Positions 1 to 8,654 of a stretch of 64,000 nt of DNA are shown piece after piece. The notes below the pieces were generated by a model that saw only the letters and a list, made by a program, of their open reading frames with translations, was not told the origin of the DNA and did not search any database. The stretch is from Agreia sp. COWG (GTDB lineage Bacteria > Actinomycetota > Actinomycetes > Actinomycetales > Microbacteriaceae). The position numbers were made by a program, and so were the translations under genes. Position 1 is the first letter of the stretch. The number at the start of each line of letters is the position of its first letter. The stretch spans positions 3,308,678-3,372,677 of the forward strand of contig NZ_LR882035.1 of assembly GCF_904528075.1 (NCBI RefSeq). The letters run 5' to 3'.

Positions 1-17
1 CCGGCGGATGCGCCGAG

Positions 18-77
18 CGCGGGTGTTGTCGCCCAGCGCGGTGGCGGCGCCGGGTGCGCTCGACGACAACACCCGCG
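18..77. repeat. 14-bp inverted repeat with 32-nt spacer
   Basis: The arms 18-31 and 64-77 are perfect inverted copies (CGCGGGTGTTGTCG and its complement). The repeat lies upstream of the holin-like gene. It could be the terminator of a gene left of the window or a regulatory site; with only the edge visible this cannot be decided. Confidence 0.5.
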
Positions 78-178
78 TTCGACGAAGCGACGCCCTGAGG
101 CTGGGCCCACCTCGCAGCGCTACCTCGCGACCGGCCACCACCGTTCCCCTCCCCCGCGCGAACTGGAATACTGTGCCC

Positions 179-583
179 ATGCGCAGATTCCTCGTCTCCC
201 TGGTCGCCAACGCGATCGCCCTGTGGCTCACGACGCTCATCGTGGCCGGCGTGACGCTCGACCCGTACGCCGACGACACCTTCTCGACCATCGTGTCGTT
301 CCTGTTCGTGGCACTCATCTTCGGCGTGGTCAACGGCATCGTCGGCACCGCCATCCGGGTGGTCGCCTTCCCGATCTACATCCTCACCCTGGGCCTGATC
401 TCGCTGGTCGTGAACGCCCTGCTGCTCATGCTGTCGGCCTGGTTCTCGCAGCTCTTCGGATTCGGCCTCGTCATCGAGAACGGCAACTTCTGGTGGGCCG
501 TGCTCGGCGCGCTGGTGCTGGCCATCCTCTCGGCGATCATCGGCAGCATCCTGCGCCCCCTGGGTGGCCGTCGCAACAGCTGA
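179..583 (+). CDS. Four-helix holin-like membrane protein (YvlD/phage_holin_4_2 type)
   Basis: A 134-residue integral membrane protein. Hydrophobic segments fall at about residues 2-22, 37-58, 62-88 and 106-128, with Gly-rich turns such as GVVNGIVGTAIR between them. This pattern fits the small four-helix family annotated as phage holin superfamily IV, which is common as a chromosomal gene of unknown role in actinobacteria; nothing phage-like surrounds it here. The open frame extends upstream to base 8, but the methionine at 179 begins the conserved hydrophobic N-terminus and is preceded by non-coding-like sequence. The gene is convergent with the EamA transporter. The function is not known. 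Confidence 0.8.
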   Translation: MRRFLVSLVANAIALWLTTLIVAGVTLDPYADDTFSTIVSFLFVALIFGVVNGIVGTAIRVVAFPIYILTLGLISLVVNALLLMLSAWFSQLFGFGLVIENGNFWWAVLGALVLAILSAIIGSILRPLGGRRNS

Positions 584-650
584 CCTCGCAACGACTGACC
601 TCACCGCGTCAGCCTCGTTACGCCGCCGCGGAGCCACGGCGGGCCTGCTC

Positions 651-1592
651 TCACTGGGAAGGCCGAGACTGCGGGGAGGGAAGGGTGAGAACGCCCAAGC
701 CCGCAGCCATGACCACGAGTCCGACGACCGACACTGCGGCCAGCTGCTCGTGCAGCACGAGCAGTCCGAGGAGCGTGGCCACCAGCGGCTCCGCGAGGGT
801 GAGGGTCGACACGGTCGTGGGGGCGAGGCGTTCGAGCCCCCAACCGAACAGCAGATAGGCGATGGCGGTGGTGACGACCCCCAGCCACAGAACGAGCGCG
901 AGGCCGGCGGGGGTCACGAGCCATGCGACGGGCGATGACAGCACCACCGGAACGCTGATGATTGCTGCTGCGCCGAAAATCGAGCCCATCGCGCCCGCCG
1001 GGCCCCATCCTCGATCGAGCAGCAGCTTGCTCGCGATCGCATAGAGCGCGTAGGAGGCCCCGGCGCCGAGCGAGGCCAGGATGCCCGACGCCTCGATGGC
1101 GCCAGACCCGGCCGGGCTCGAGCCGGTGACGACCCCCGACACGAGAACGACACCGACGAGGGAGACACCCGTGGCGACGACCCAGCGCCGGGTCGGAAGG
1201 CGTCGCCGGATCACAGCGTTCAGCACCCCGGTGAAGATCGGCGCGGAGCCGAGGGCGACCACCGTTCCGATGGCGACGCCGTTGAGGCGCGTGCCCGCGA
1301 AGAAGGCGGGCTGGTAGGCCAGCACACCCGCAGCGCCGATCGCGATGATCGCCCAGGTCGGCAGACCGCCGACGGTGCGACGACCGGATGCTGCCGCTCT
1401 GCGACCGTGCCCCTCACCTCGGCGGCGGCGGGCACTACCGACCAGGGCGATCACGCCCAGAATGCCGCCGCCTACGAGGATGCGCGCAGCCCCGACCGAC
1501 AGCGCCGAGGCGTCGACGCCGGCGAGCGCTTGGGCTGTGCCCGTGGTGGCGAAGCAGACCGCCGCTAGCAGCACGGCGAGGATCGGGACCAT
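651..1592 (-). CDS. EamA/DMT-family transporter
   Basis: A 313-residue polytopic membrane protein with ten hydrophobic segments in two homologous halves, the EamA fold of the drug/metabolite transporter superfamily. The second half carries the typical LAPTTVSTLTLAEPLVATLLG stretch found near the end of EamA domains. Substrates of this family vary (amino acids, metabolites, drugs) and cannot be predicted here. The frame opens further upstream, but the ATG at 1592 starts directly at the first membrane helix and removes an Arg/Trp-rich tail unlike the family. No good ribosome binding site is visible. A GGAACA-T-TGTTCC palindrome sits immediately before the start codon. Confidence 0.85.
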   Translation of the reverse strand: MVPILAVLLAAVCFATTGTAQALAGVDASALSVGAARILVGGGILGVIALVGSARRRRGEGHGRRAAASGRRTVGGLPTWAIIAIGAAGVLAYQPAFFAGTRLNGVAIGTVVALGSAPIFTGVLNAVIRRRLPTRRWVVATGVSLVGVVLVSGVVTGSSPAGSGAIEASGILASLGAGASYALYAIASKLLLDRGWGPAGAMGSIFGAAAIISVPVVLSSPVAWLVTPAGLALVLWLGVVTTAIAYLLFGWGLERLAPTTVSTLTLAEPLVATLLGLLVLHEQLAAVSVVGLVVMAAGLGVLTLPSPQSRPSQ

Positions 1593-1593
1593 C

Positions 1594-1606
1594 GGAACAT
1601 TGTTCC
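1594..1606. promoter_or_regulatory. 6-1-6 palindrome abutting the EamA start codon
   Basis: GGAACA-T-TGTTCC is a perfect inverted repeat one base upstream of the ATG at 1592, in the position where a Shine-Dalgarno sequence would be expected. It could be a repressor operator on a leaderless or short-leader transcript. No regulator is encoded next to it. Confidence 0.35.
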
Positions 1607-1653
1607 ACGATCTGGCCTCGCGACACGCAGCCCGCTCGACGCCCGAAACGTGC

Positions 1654-3147
1654 TCAGCCCACCCGCTGCGCGCGGTAATCGGTGGCCCGACCCGCGACAT
1701 CCGGCCCCCCGTCGCCGCCCGAGAGGAACGGTGCAGCGGAGTCGACGAACCGCTTCACCCGTGGATCGCTGGACTGATCGGCCAGGCCCGCCGTGTCTTG
1801 ATAGGAGCCCAGCGCGTGGGCGGGGAAGGCGTCTCCCAAGGGGAGAGGAGCGTCGTCGAACAGGGTGCGCCGCACGAACACCCGATCGTCGCCGGCGGCC
1901 GAGTCGAGCCCGCCGAGCGCCGGAACCAGATCTTCGGTGTGCGAGATCGTGAGGGTGGGTGCATCGGTCTCGAACTGCCCCACAGGCGAACCCAGCGTCA
2001 GCACACCCTGCACGTTGTACTGCTTGGACTGCTCCAGCTGCACGGCCAGCAGCCCGCCCTGCGAATACCCCACCTCGAACACCGGGTCGCCCGGCTTGAT
2101 GCCCGCGTCACGCATCGCCTCGAGCGCAGCCCTGTACGACGCCCCATTTCCGCCGCTCATCGACTGCACGTTGCTGGTCATGTCGAACGCCTCGCCCTGG
2201 GGTAGCGCACCCATGTCGACCGTTCCGCCGAGATATACGATCCACGATGAGCCGCCCGTCTCGCTCGGATACTCCTCGATGCGGATCTGCGCGCCGTTCG
2301 CGCTCGTCGCCGGCATGCGGCCCGCGAGATCGCCAAGCGACCGTGGCGCAGTGACCGCGTGCTGAGACACCGCAGTGGTGCGCACCGCGGTCTCGACCAG
2401 CCGGCCACCGCTGGCCCCTGCCATGGCGCCCGCGGCCGTCAACACCAGGCCAGACGCCTCGCGCAGCCCGAACAGGCCCAGCCCCTCGTCGCCGACCACC
2501 GCACTCGAGCCCGGCGGCGCTCCCAACAGGCCTGCGATGACATCGTCGCTCGACGAGAACAACAGCCGCACGGCACCCGCCACGGCCGGGTTGTTCGCGA
2601 GCTGAGGATGCTGCCGCATCCACTCCCCCACATCGGCCAGGCTCTTCGGGCCGCCCGGCACCACGGCGAGCGCCGCGAGAACGCCGAGCCCCGTCGTGGC
2701 CAGAAACGGTGCTCCCATCACCAGCAGCAGGGGTGCAAGGTGCCCCAGAACGTTGCCGAGAACGCTGGCCGACAGTCGCACACCCTCGATCATCGTGCGC
2801 TCGACCATGCCGTAGGCCTCGGCTGACAGCCGAAGCGCCAGGTCGAGTTCGCCGGCCAACACCGCCGCCCGATCGAGCTCGAACGCCGCCTCCACCGCCT
2901 CTGCGTAGGCAGCCGGCGCCTGCACGATAAGGCCGGGGTCGACCGCCACCTGCAGCGAGCGCAGTCGAGCGGCGGCGAGCTGCGCCTCTTCTTCGACGAG
3001 TCTCAGCCCCGCGGCCTGGGCGGAGAGTTCTTCTGTGGCGACTGCGAACTGTCCGCCGCCCGAGACGACGAGGTCGTCGGCGTCGGGCCCGATCGCCGAG
3101 GCCGTGACCGCGGCAGAGGCATCGCCACCCGACCGCGCCGGAATCAC
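1654..3147 (-). CDS. Putative alpha/beta-hydrolase with helical N-terminus; candidate type VII substrate
   Basis: A 497-residue protein not assigned to a named family. Residues 1-130 are helical and Ala/Glu-rich. Residues about 131-165 contain one or two membrane-type hydrophobic stretches. The C-terminal third (about 300-450) looks like an alpha/beta-hydrolase: a GYSQG nucleophile elbow (Ser362), an Asp in HTEDLVPAL (Asp406) and a His in AHALGSY (His444) are in the right order for a lipase-type triad. The GTG start at 3147 overlaps the stop of the upstream gene as GTGA, with GGAG six bases before it, so the two genes are translationally coupled. The WXG100-like partner, helical N-terminus and enzymatic C-terminus resemble exported type VII effectors, but this is inference; an intracellular esterase is also possible. 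Confidence 0.65.
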   Translation of the reverse strand: MIPARSGGDASAAVTASAIGPDADDLVVSGGGQFAVATEELSAQAAGLRLVEEEAQLAAARLRSLQVAVDPGLIVQAPAAYAEAVEAAFELDRAAVLAGELDLALRLSAEAYGMVERTMIEGVRLSASVLGNVLGHLAPLLLVMGAPFLATTGLGVLAALAVVPGGPKSLADVGEWMRQHPQLANNPAVAGAVRLLFSSSDDVIAGLLGAPPGSSAVVGDEGLGLFGLREASGLVLTAAGAMAGASGGRLVETAVRTTAVSQHAVTAPRSLGDLAGRMPATSANGAQIRIEEYPSETGGSSWIVYLGGTVDMGALPQGEAFDMTSNVQSMSGGNGASYRAALEAMRDAGIKPGDPVFEVGYSQGGLLAVQLEQSKQYNVQGVLTLGSPVGQFETDAPTLTISHTEDLVPALGGLDSAAGDDRVFVRRTLFDDAPLPLGDAFPAHALGSYQDTAGLADQSSDPRVKRFVDSAAPFLSGGDGGPDVAGRATDYRAQRVG

Positions 3148-3434
3148 GGCCACTCCGTCAGGCCCGCGAGCGCCACCGCCAGCGCCACGTTCGCCGCGTC
3201 GAGCCCCGCCGACGCGCCCTGCAGCCGTGCCACGAGCTGCTGCCGACGAAGCTCGAAGGCCGCGCGCGCGGGCCCGTGCCAACCCGGTGCCCGATCAGAT
3301 GCCACGGCTGGCAGCAGCTCGGCCTCCACGGTGGCGGCGAGCAGCATCACCACGCGCCTGTCTTGCTCGAGCTGTGCGCGGTGGCGCACGCGCAGCGGAT
3401 CGACGAACGGGCCGGGAAGGGGACTGGGAATCAT
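3144..3434 (-). CDS. Small WXG100-like helical protein
   Basis: A 96-residue protein, mostly helical. A G-W-H-G-P motif at about residues 51-55 lies between two helices (about 18-40 and 57-90), as in WXG100 (ESAT-6-like) proteins, and the length fits. The ATG at 3434 was chosen because it removes an upstream extension that is antisense to the phosphatase gene. It is the first gene of a two-gene unit with the downstream hydrolase (GTGA overlap). WXG100 proteins form helical-hairpin dimers and often travel through type VII systems with a partner encoded next to them. The match rests on one short motif and length, so the assignment is tentative. Confidence 0.65.
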   Translation of the reverse strand: MIPSPLPGPFVDPLRVRHRAQLEQDRRVVMLLAATVEAELLPAVASDRAPGWHGPARAAFELRRQQLVARLQGASAGLDAANVALAVALAGLTEWP

Positions 3435-3552
3435 CGTCACCCGTCGAGTGTCGCGCCGAGACGGCACCCATTCGCGGGCTGTCGCGCATCCGGGGAGAAA
3501 TGCGCCGCACCCCTCACATGTGCAGGAACCGAATCTGCACCAAGATAGAGGC

Positions 3553-4089
3553 ATGCCCTCCGCTGAGACCAAGACCCCGAACGGAGTCTTCGGAGTCAGC
3601 ATGGTGTGCACGGGCAACATCTGCCGCTCCCCCATGGCCGAGATCGTGCTGCGCGACCTCGTGCGGCACGCGGGTCTGTCACATCGGGTCTCGGTCACCA
3701 GCGCCGGAACGGGCGACTGGCACGTCGGAGAGCAGGCCGACCCACGCACCATCGAGGCCTTGGCCGCACGCGGTTTCGACGGATCCCAGCACCGCGCAAA
3801 GCAATTCGAGACGGCGTCGTTCGACGAGCTCGACCTGGTCGTGGCGCTCGATCGCACCCACGAGAGGGCGATTCGCTCGTGGGCGCGAAACGACACCGAC
3901 CGGTCGAAGATCAAGCTGCTGACGAGCTTCGACAGCACCCCGGGCGCTCCGCTCGACGTGCCCGATCCCTATTACGCCGACGCTGCCACCTTCGACTCGG
4001 TGCTCGCCACCATCGAGCGCGCCTGCCATGGCCTGTTCGCCCAGCTCGAGCCGGCGTTCCGCGCCCCACAGACATCCCCCAACGCCTGA
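3553..4089 (+). CDS. Low-molecular-weight protein-tyrosine phosphatase
   Basis: A 178-residue cytosolic phosphatase. The P-loop CTGNICRS at residues 19-26 carries the nucleophile Cys19 and the phosphate-binding Arg25, and DVPDPYY near residues 136-142 carries the expected general acid Asp. The family removes phosphate from phosphotyrosine, often on kinases or cell-surface polysaccharide machinery; no tyrosine kinase is encoded nearby. The ATG at 3553 follows a GATAGAGG stretch. purB begins 42 bases downstream and may be cotranscribed. The gene is divergent from the WXG100-like/hydrolase pair. Confidence 0.92.
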   Translation: MPSAETKTPNGVFGVSMVCTGNICRSPMAEIVLRDLVRHAGLSHRVSVTSAGTGDWHVGEQADPRTIEALAARGFDGSQHRAKQFETASFDELDLVVALDRTHERAIRSWARNDTDRSKIKLLTSFDSTPGAPLDVPDPYYADAATFDSVLATIERACHGLFAQLEPAFRAPQTSPNA

Positions 4090-4131
4090 CCACGGCGGCA
4101 TCGCCGCCCCACACACCCGGAGTCTTCGCCC

Positions 4132-5514
4132 ATGAGCACCCTGTCACCCCAGCCCCTCAGCCCCCTCGACGGCCGCTACGCCTCCGCTGTCTCAGAGCTC
4201 GGCGTCTTTCTCTCTGAGGCCGGCCTCAACAGGGCCCGCATCCAGGTCGAGGTCGAATGGCTCATCTACCTCACAGACCATTCCCTGTTCGGCTCGCAGC
4301 CGATCGAGCTCGAGAAGCAGCGCCAGCTGCGCCAGCTCGCTCCAGACTTCGGTGACGACGAGGTGGCTGAGCTCGGCGCCCTCGAGGCGACCACGAAGCA
4401 CGATGTGAAGGCCGTTGAGTACTTCGTGCGCAGCCGGCTCACCGAGCTCGACCTCGGCGAGATCGCCGAGCTCACCCACTTCGCGGCCACGAGCGAAGAC
4501 ATCAACAACCTCAGCTACGCGCTCGTCATCCGCGATGCCGTGACCGAGGTCTGGCTGCCCGCGTTCCGCGCCGTCATCGACGAGCTGCGCCGCCAGGCCG
4601 TGCTTTACCGCGACGACGCCATGCTCGCCCGCACCCACGGGCAGCCCGCGACTCCCACGACCATGGGCAAGGAGTTGGCCGTGACCGTGTACCGGCTGGA
4701 GCGCATCCGAAAGCAGGTCGAGGCCACCGACTACCTGGGCAAGTTCTCTGGTGCCACCGGCACGTTCGCCGCCCACCTCTCCGCCGACGCCGGCCTCGAC
4801 TGGCAGGCCGCATCGCGCGACTTCGTCACCTCGCTCGGGCTCACCTGGAACCCGCTGACCACCCAGATCGAGTCGCACGACTGGCAGGCCGAGCTGTATT
4901 CCCAGGTCGCCCACGGCAACCGCATCCTTCACAACCTGTGCACGGATGTGTGGACCTACATCTCGCTCGGCTACTTCACCCAGATTCCGGTCGCGGGCGC
5001 CACGGGCTCCTCGACCATGCCGCACAAGATCAATCCCATCAAGTTCGAGAACGCCGAGGCCAACCTCGAGCTCTCATCGGCGCTGCTCGACTCGCTGTCG
5101 CAGACCCTCGTAACGAGCAGGCTGCAGCGCGACCTCACCGACTCCACCACGCAGCGCAACGTGGGAGTCGCCCTGGGCCACTCGCTGCTCGCGCTGTCGA
5201 ACATCACCGCCGGGCTCGGCCAGATCTCGCTGAATCGCGCGCTGCTCGCGGCCGATCTCGACACCAACTGGGAGGTGCTCGCCGAGGCGATCCAGACCGT
5301 CGTGCGTGCAGAGATCACCGCCGGGCGCTCCTCGATCACCGACCCCTACGCCCTGCTGAAAGAGCTCACCCGCGGAAAGCGCATCGGCGCCGCCGACCTC
5401 GCTGAGTTCGTGGGCGGCCTCGACATCGGCGATGCCGCGAAAGAGCGGTTGCTGGCGCTCACCCCGCACAGCTACGTCGGCATCTCGTCGGCGCTGGTCG
5501 AACACATCCTGTAG
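4132..5514 (+). CDS. purB: Adenylosuccinate lyase
   Basis: A 460-residue enzyme of the fumarase/aspartase superfamily. It catalyses two steps of purine synthesis: cleavage of SAICAR to AICAR and of adenylosuccinate to AMP, each releasing fumarate. The superfamily signature GSSTMPHK lies at residues 292-299 in the flexible catalytic loop. The early motif LDGRYAS and the TSEDINN segment (catalytic His region) are both intact. Length and start are normal for the family. It stands between a phosphatase gene and a HEAT-repeat gene and shows no obvious purine-operon context. Confidence 0.97.
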   Translation: MSTLSPQPLSPLDGRYASAVSELGVFLSEAGLNRARIQVEVEWLIYLTDHSLFGSQPIELEKQRQLRQLAPDFGDDEVAELGALEATTKHDVKAVEYFVRSRLTELDLGEIAELTHFAATSEDINNLSYALVIRDAVTEVWLPAFRAVIDELRRQAVLYRDDAMLARTHGQPATPTTMGKELAVTVYRLERIRKQVEATDYLGKFSGATGTFAAHLSADAGLDWQAASRDFVTSLGLTWNPLTTQIESHDWQAELYSQVAHGNRILHNLCTDVWTYISLGYFTQIPVAGATGSSTMPHKINPIKFENAEANLELSSALLDSLSQTLVTSRLQRDLTDSTTQRNVGVALGHSLLALSNITAGLGQISLNRALLAADLDTNWEVLAEAIQTVVRAEITAGRSSITDPYALLKELTRGKRIGAADLAEFVGGLDIGDAAKERLLALTPHSYVGISSALVEHIL

Positions 5515-5547
5515 CTCAGTGTTCACCTCGCGGTAGCCTTGAGGTCT

Positions 5548-6084
5548 ATGGCACACGACAGCGAGACCCCTTCCCACCACACCGCCTCGCTCGAGGAGCG
5601 CCTCCAGGCCGCCGTCGACGGTGAGGGCGAGGCCGCGGTGGCCCAGCGCTCCCGCTCGCTGCTCGAGGGCGGCTACGAGGGAGAAGAGTTCTTGCGCGTC
5701 GTCGGCGGACCGCACGCCGACGGCATCCTGGCCGGAGCCCCCTCGCTGTACTGGCCCGAGTTGTGGGGTGCGCGCGCGCTGAACTACGTGTGGTCGGATG
5801 CCGCCGCTCCCGCCGTGATCGCCGGCCTCGGCAATCAGGCGTGGCGGGTGCGCGAGATGTGCGCCAAGGTGTGCGCGCTGCGCGCGGTCGGAGACCCCTC
5901 CAGCCTCGCGGCGCTGACCACCGACGACCACGCCCGGGTTCGCTCGGCCGCGGCCCGCGCTCTCGCGGTCGTCGGCGACTCGTCGAGCGAGGCTGTGCTC
6001 GAGGCCCTGCTGCGCGATTTCGACAAAGAGGTGCGTCGCACGGCCCAGCAGTCCCTCAAGGCGCTCAAGCAGCGCCTGGCCTAG
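5548..6084 (+). CDS. HEAT-repeat domain protein
   Basis: A 178-residue soluble protein. The second half (about 85-175) contains three helical HEAT-type repeats with conserved R-A-A-A and A-L-x-x-G-D positions (WRVREMCAKVCALRAVGD, then HARVRSAAARALAVVGD, then KEVRRTAQQSLKALKQ). Such repeats mediate protein-protein contacts and include no catalytic residues. The start at 5548 was preferred over the in-frame codon nine bases upstream because of its spacing from GAGG. It follows purB by 33 bases. About 200 bases of unremarkable sequence separate it from the convergent membrane-protein genes. Confidence 0.8.
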   Translation: MAHDSETPSHHTASLEERLQAAVDGEGEAAVAQRSRSLLEGGYEGEEFLRVVGGPHADGILAGAPSLYWPELWGARALNYVWSDAAAPAVIAGLGNQAWRVREMCAKVCALRAVGDPSSLAALTTDDHARVRSAAARALAVVGDSSSEAVLEALLRDFDKEVRRTAQQSLKALKQRLA

Positions 6085-6287
6085 GGCCTCTACCTGACTG
6101 CGGCGCGACGCCGCTACCCGAGCGCTCGAGACGCAGCAAACGCCCCTTCGCTGCCGCAACGAACGTCGTTTTGCTGCACATGGACTGCGCCGTGGCGTAG
6201 TCAGCGGTGCCCGAGCGCGGCCGGTGACCGAGCGCGGCCTCGCCCGCGCGCAGCACAGAGTGCTAAGAGCTCGCTACGACCTCAACC

Positions 6288-6557
6288 TCAGTGCGCCGAC
6301 GGCGGCGGAACGTCGCCGGGAATGTCGGCGTCGGGGTCGTCGAGCTCGGTCTGCTCGTCTTTGTTGGGCTTGAAGGTGAGTACCAGCATGGCGGTCACCA
6401 CGAGAACGACGATGAACGCGACGCCGAAGAAGATGAGCGCCAGCAACGGGGTGCGCGTCGACAGCAGCACGGCCAGACCCACGAAGAGGGCCATCACGGC
6501 GGCCAGGATGATCAGTTCCGCCGGGCGGAAGATGTCGCGCTTGGATGGTTGGGTCAC
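6288..6557 (-). CDS. Small two-helix membrane protein
   Basis: An 89-residue protein not assigned to a named family. Two membrane helices (about 12-30 and 36-60) are followed by a hydrophilic acidic tail rich in Asp, Glu and Pro. The ATG overlaps the stop of the upstream membrane-protein gene as ATGA, so the two genes form one coupled unit. The role is unknown. Confidence 0.7.
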   Translation of the reverse strand: MTQPSKRDIFRPAELIILAAVMALFVGLAVLLSTRTPLLALIFFGVAFIVVLVVTAMLVLTFKPNKDEQTELDDPDADIPGDVPPPSAH

Positions 6558-7153
6558 GAGTTCTGCACCTGGCCGGTCACGGGTTCCTTTGTTATTGCAG
6601 CACCGGTCTGGGTGCCCCAGCGGAGCGACAGCCCCGCGATCACGAGATAGACACCGAGAACCACGCCATATGCTCCGAAGAGTCCGACGGCCACGAGGTC
6701 GGTGAGGGGAAGAAGCAAGAACACCAGAGCCAGGACCGCGGTCAGCGAGCCGACGACGACCCAGTCTTTCGCGGGCGCCTGGCCGCGAGCACGCAGCCCG
6801 GTCACGAGCTCGAGGATGCCCGTGATCGCCGCGAAGACGCTCACGAGGTAGAGCAGAAAGCCGAGCCCGAAGCCCTGCAGACCCAGCGCGAGGGCTCCCG
6901 TGACGAACGCGACCGCCGATTGGGTCAGCAGCAGCGTGCGGCCGGTTCCGGTCGGCAGGGTGCGGTAGGTCAGAATGCCGGTGAGAAGACCGGATGCCAC
7001 GGCGAAAGTTCCGAAGACCAGCAGCCCCACCACCGAGGAGTGGTTCGGGGTGAACGCCACCACGAGGGCCACGACGATCGCGGGAATCGCCCGGGCGATC
7101 GGCACACCCCAGTAGGGCGACTGCGCCTCGAGGCGAGTGGTCTGGGTGGTCAC
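6554..7153 (-). CDS. Six-helix membrane protein (DUF308-like)
   Basis: A 199-residue membrane protein with about six hydrophobic helices in three pairs and short Arg/Gly-containing loops. The repeated helix-hairpin layout resembles DUF308/HdeD-type proteins, whose function is poorly defined. The GTG at 7153 was chosen over the longer open frame because it follows a GAAAGCAGG stretch and leaves a normal cytosolic N-terminus. The gene is divergent from the ice-binding protein gene and overlaps the downstream small membrane protein. Confidence 0.7.
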   Translation of the reverse strand: MTTQTTRLEAQSPYWGVPIARAIPAIVVALVVAFTPNHSSVVGLLVFGTFAVASGLLTGILTYRTLPTGTGRTLLLTQSAVAFVTGALALGLQGFGLGFLLYLVSVFAAITGILELVTGLRARGQAPAKDWVVVGSLTAVLALVFLLLPLTDLVAVGLFGAYGVVLGVYLVIAGLSLRWGTQTGAAITKEPVTGQVQNS

Positions 7154-7337
7154 CGCGCGGCCTGCTTTCCGGTTCGAGAACTGGATCAGTTTACCGCGCA
7201 CGACCCTGGGGGTTCTCCTGCGTACGCCCGAGTATGACGCCCGGCCGACGCTGCCCTCGCGCGTGATACACCATTGATGAGAAATTTTCGCTCCCGTGGC
7301 CCGAGAAGCGGTATATGGTCTACTCACATTGAGAGTT

Positions 7338-7352
7338 GTGGTGCATCACCAC
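7338..7352. promoter_or_regulatory. Inverted repeat upstream of the ice-binding gene
   Basis: GTGGTG-CAT-CACCAC is a perfect 6-3-6 inverted repeat about 48 bases before the ice-binding protein start. It may be an operator or a leader hairpin. It is short, so chance is possible. Confidence 0.3.
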
Positions 7353-7399
7353 CGACCGGTGGGGGCGCCGATCTCTGACACCCTGAGGGGGCATGAGAA

Positions 7400-8596
7400 A
7401 TGTTCATTTCCAAGCTACACCATCGAGCCGCAGCCGCCGGACTCGCGGGGCTTGCCATCGGGTGCGTCATGACCCTCGGGCTCGCCGGCTCCGCTCAGGC
7501 GGCCACGTCGCCCATCGACCTGGAGTCAGCCACCGGATACGCCGTGCTGGCAGGCTCCACCATCACAAACAGCGGGCCCACCGTGGTCACGGGCGATGTG
7601 GGGCTCAATCCCGGGTCGCAGATCACGGGCTTCGAAGGCGCTCCATCCGGCGGTTTTGTGCCCGGCTCGGGCACTGCGCGCACTGATCCTGGTGTCGGCA
7701 TCGCCAAACGCAGCCTTACCAAGGCCTACAACGCTGCCGCGAGCCAGACGCCGCAGCTCCCCTCCCTGGCAGAGCTCGCCGGGCAGAATCTCGGTCCCGG
7801 TGTGTACTCGGGCGGGGCCCTCAACCTCGCGGCCGGCGGTCTGCTCACCCTGACCGGCGGTGCAGAGTCGGTATGGATCTTCCAGGCGTCGAGCTCCTTG
7901 GTCACCGGCGTTGGCAGCCAGATTCAGGTCCTGGGCGGTGCGAGCGTCTGCAACGTCTACTGGCAGGTGGCCTCATCTGCCACGTTGGGAGGCGGATCGA
8001 CGTTCGTAGGTACAGTCATGGCCCAGCAGGACATCAGCGCCGGTAACGCGGCCAACGTGCAGGGCCGACTGCTCGCGAGCACCGGAGCCGTCACCCTGCT
8101 CAACGACACGATCACAGCACCCCTCGGCTGCCCCAAGATCACCTCGGATGCACCGACGAGCGCCACGGCCGGAACGCCCTACAGCTACACGGTGACCGCC
8201 AGCGGCACACCCACCCCCACCTTCACGGTGTCGAGTGGCGCGCTGCCTACAGGCCTGACGCTCGACAGCACCACCGGTGTCATCAGTGGAACCCCGACGA
8301 CTCCGGGTAGCAGCACCTTCACCATCACGGCGACCAACTCGATCGACTCCGACTCCGAGACCTACACGGTGGTCACCGGATCGCCGACGCCCACCTCTCC
8401 GACAGACTCGGGCACACCCGGAACACCGGGATCGCCGGGCACGCCCGGTGGTGGGGTTCCGTCTGGCGGAACCGGTAACGGCAACTCCCTCGCCGCGACC
8501 GGCCTCGATGCATCCGGCCTCGCTGCCGGAGCCGCAGCGCTGTTGGCTGTGGGGTTGGTCATGACCCTGCGCCTGACTCGCCGCCGCACGAGCTGA
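7400..8596 (+). CDS. Secreted ice-binding-like protein (DUF3494) with LAATG sorting signal
   Basis: A 398-residue exported protein. Residues 1-34 form a signal peptide ending in SAQA. Residues about 40-245 match the DUF3494 ice-binding fold, with GDVGLNPG near the start, the GQNLGPGVYSGGALNL segment, and VWIFQASSSL and NVYWQVASSATLG towards the end. Residues about 249-325 form a putative Ig (He_PIG-like) domain, followed by a Thr/Pro/Gly-rich linker. The C-terminus has LAATG at 364-368, then a hydrophobic helix and RRRTS, a class E-type sortase signal for wall anchoring. The family binds ice and inhibits recrystallisation in cold-adapted microbes, though some members have adhesive roles. GAGGGG lies about nine bases before the start. 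Confidence 0.9.
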   Translation: MFISKLHHRAAAAGLAGLAIGCVMTLGLAGSAQAATSPIDLESATGYAVLAGSTITNSGPTVVTGDVGLNPGSQITGFEGAPSGGFVPGSGTARTDPGVGIAKRSLTKAYNAAASQTPQLPSLAELAGQNLGPGVYSGGALNLAAGGLLTLTGGAESVWIFQASSSLVTGVGSQIQVLGGASVCNVYWQVASSATLGGGSTFVGTVMAQQDISAGNAANVQGRLLASTGAVTLLNDTITAPLGCPKITSDAPTSATAGTPYSYTVTASGTPTPTFTVSSGALPTGLTLDSTTGVISGTPTTPGSSTFTITATNSIDSDSETYTVVTGSPTPTSPTDSGTPGTPGSPGTPGGGVPSGGTGNGNSLAATGLDASGLAAGAAALLAVGLVMTLRLTRRRTS

Positions 8597-8616
8597 CCGC
8601 AGCACACAGCACGCAT

Positions 8617-8654
8617 CGAGCGCGTCACTCTCCGTCAGGAGAGTGACGCGCTCG
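8617..8654. terminator. Bidirectional 17-bp hairpin terminator
   Basis: A perfect 17-bp stem (8617-8633 with 8638-8654) with a four-base loop GTCA lies between the convergent ice-binding and LpqN-like genes. The stop codon of the minus-strand gene occupies the loop. Stem strength and position suggest a shared terminator, although neither side has a long T tract. Confidence 0.75.
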
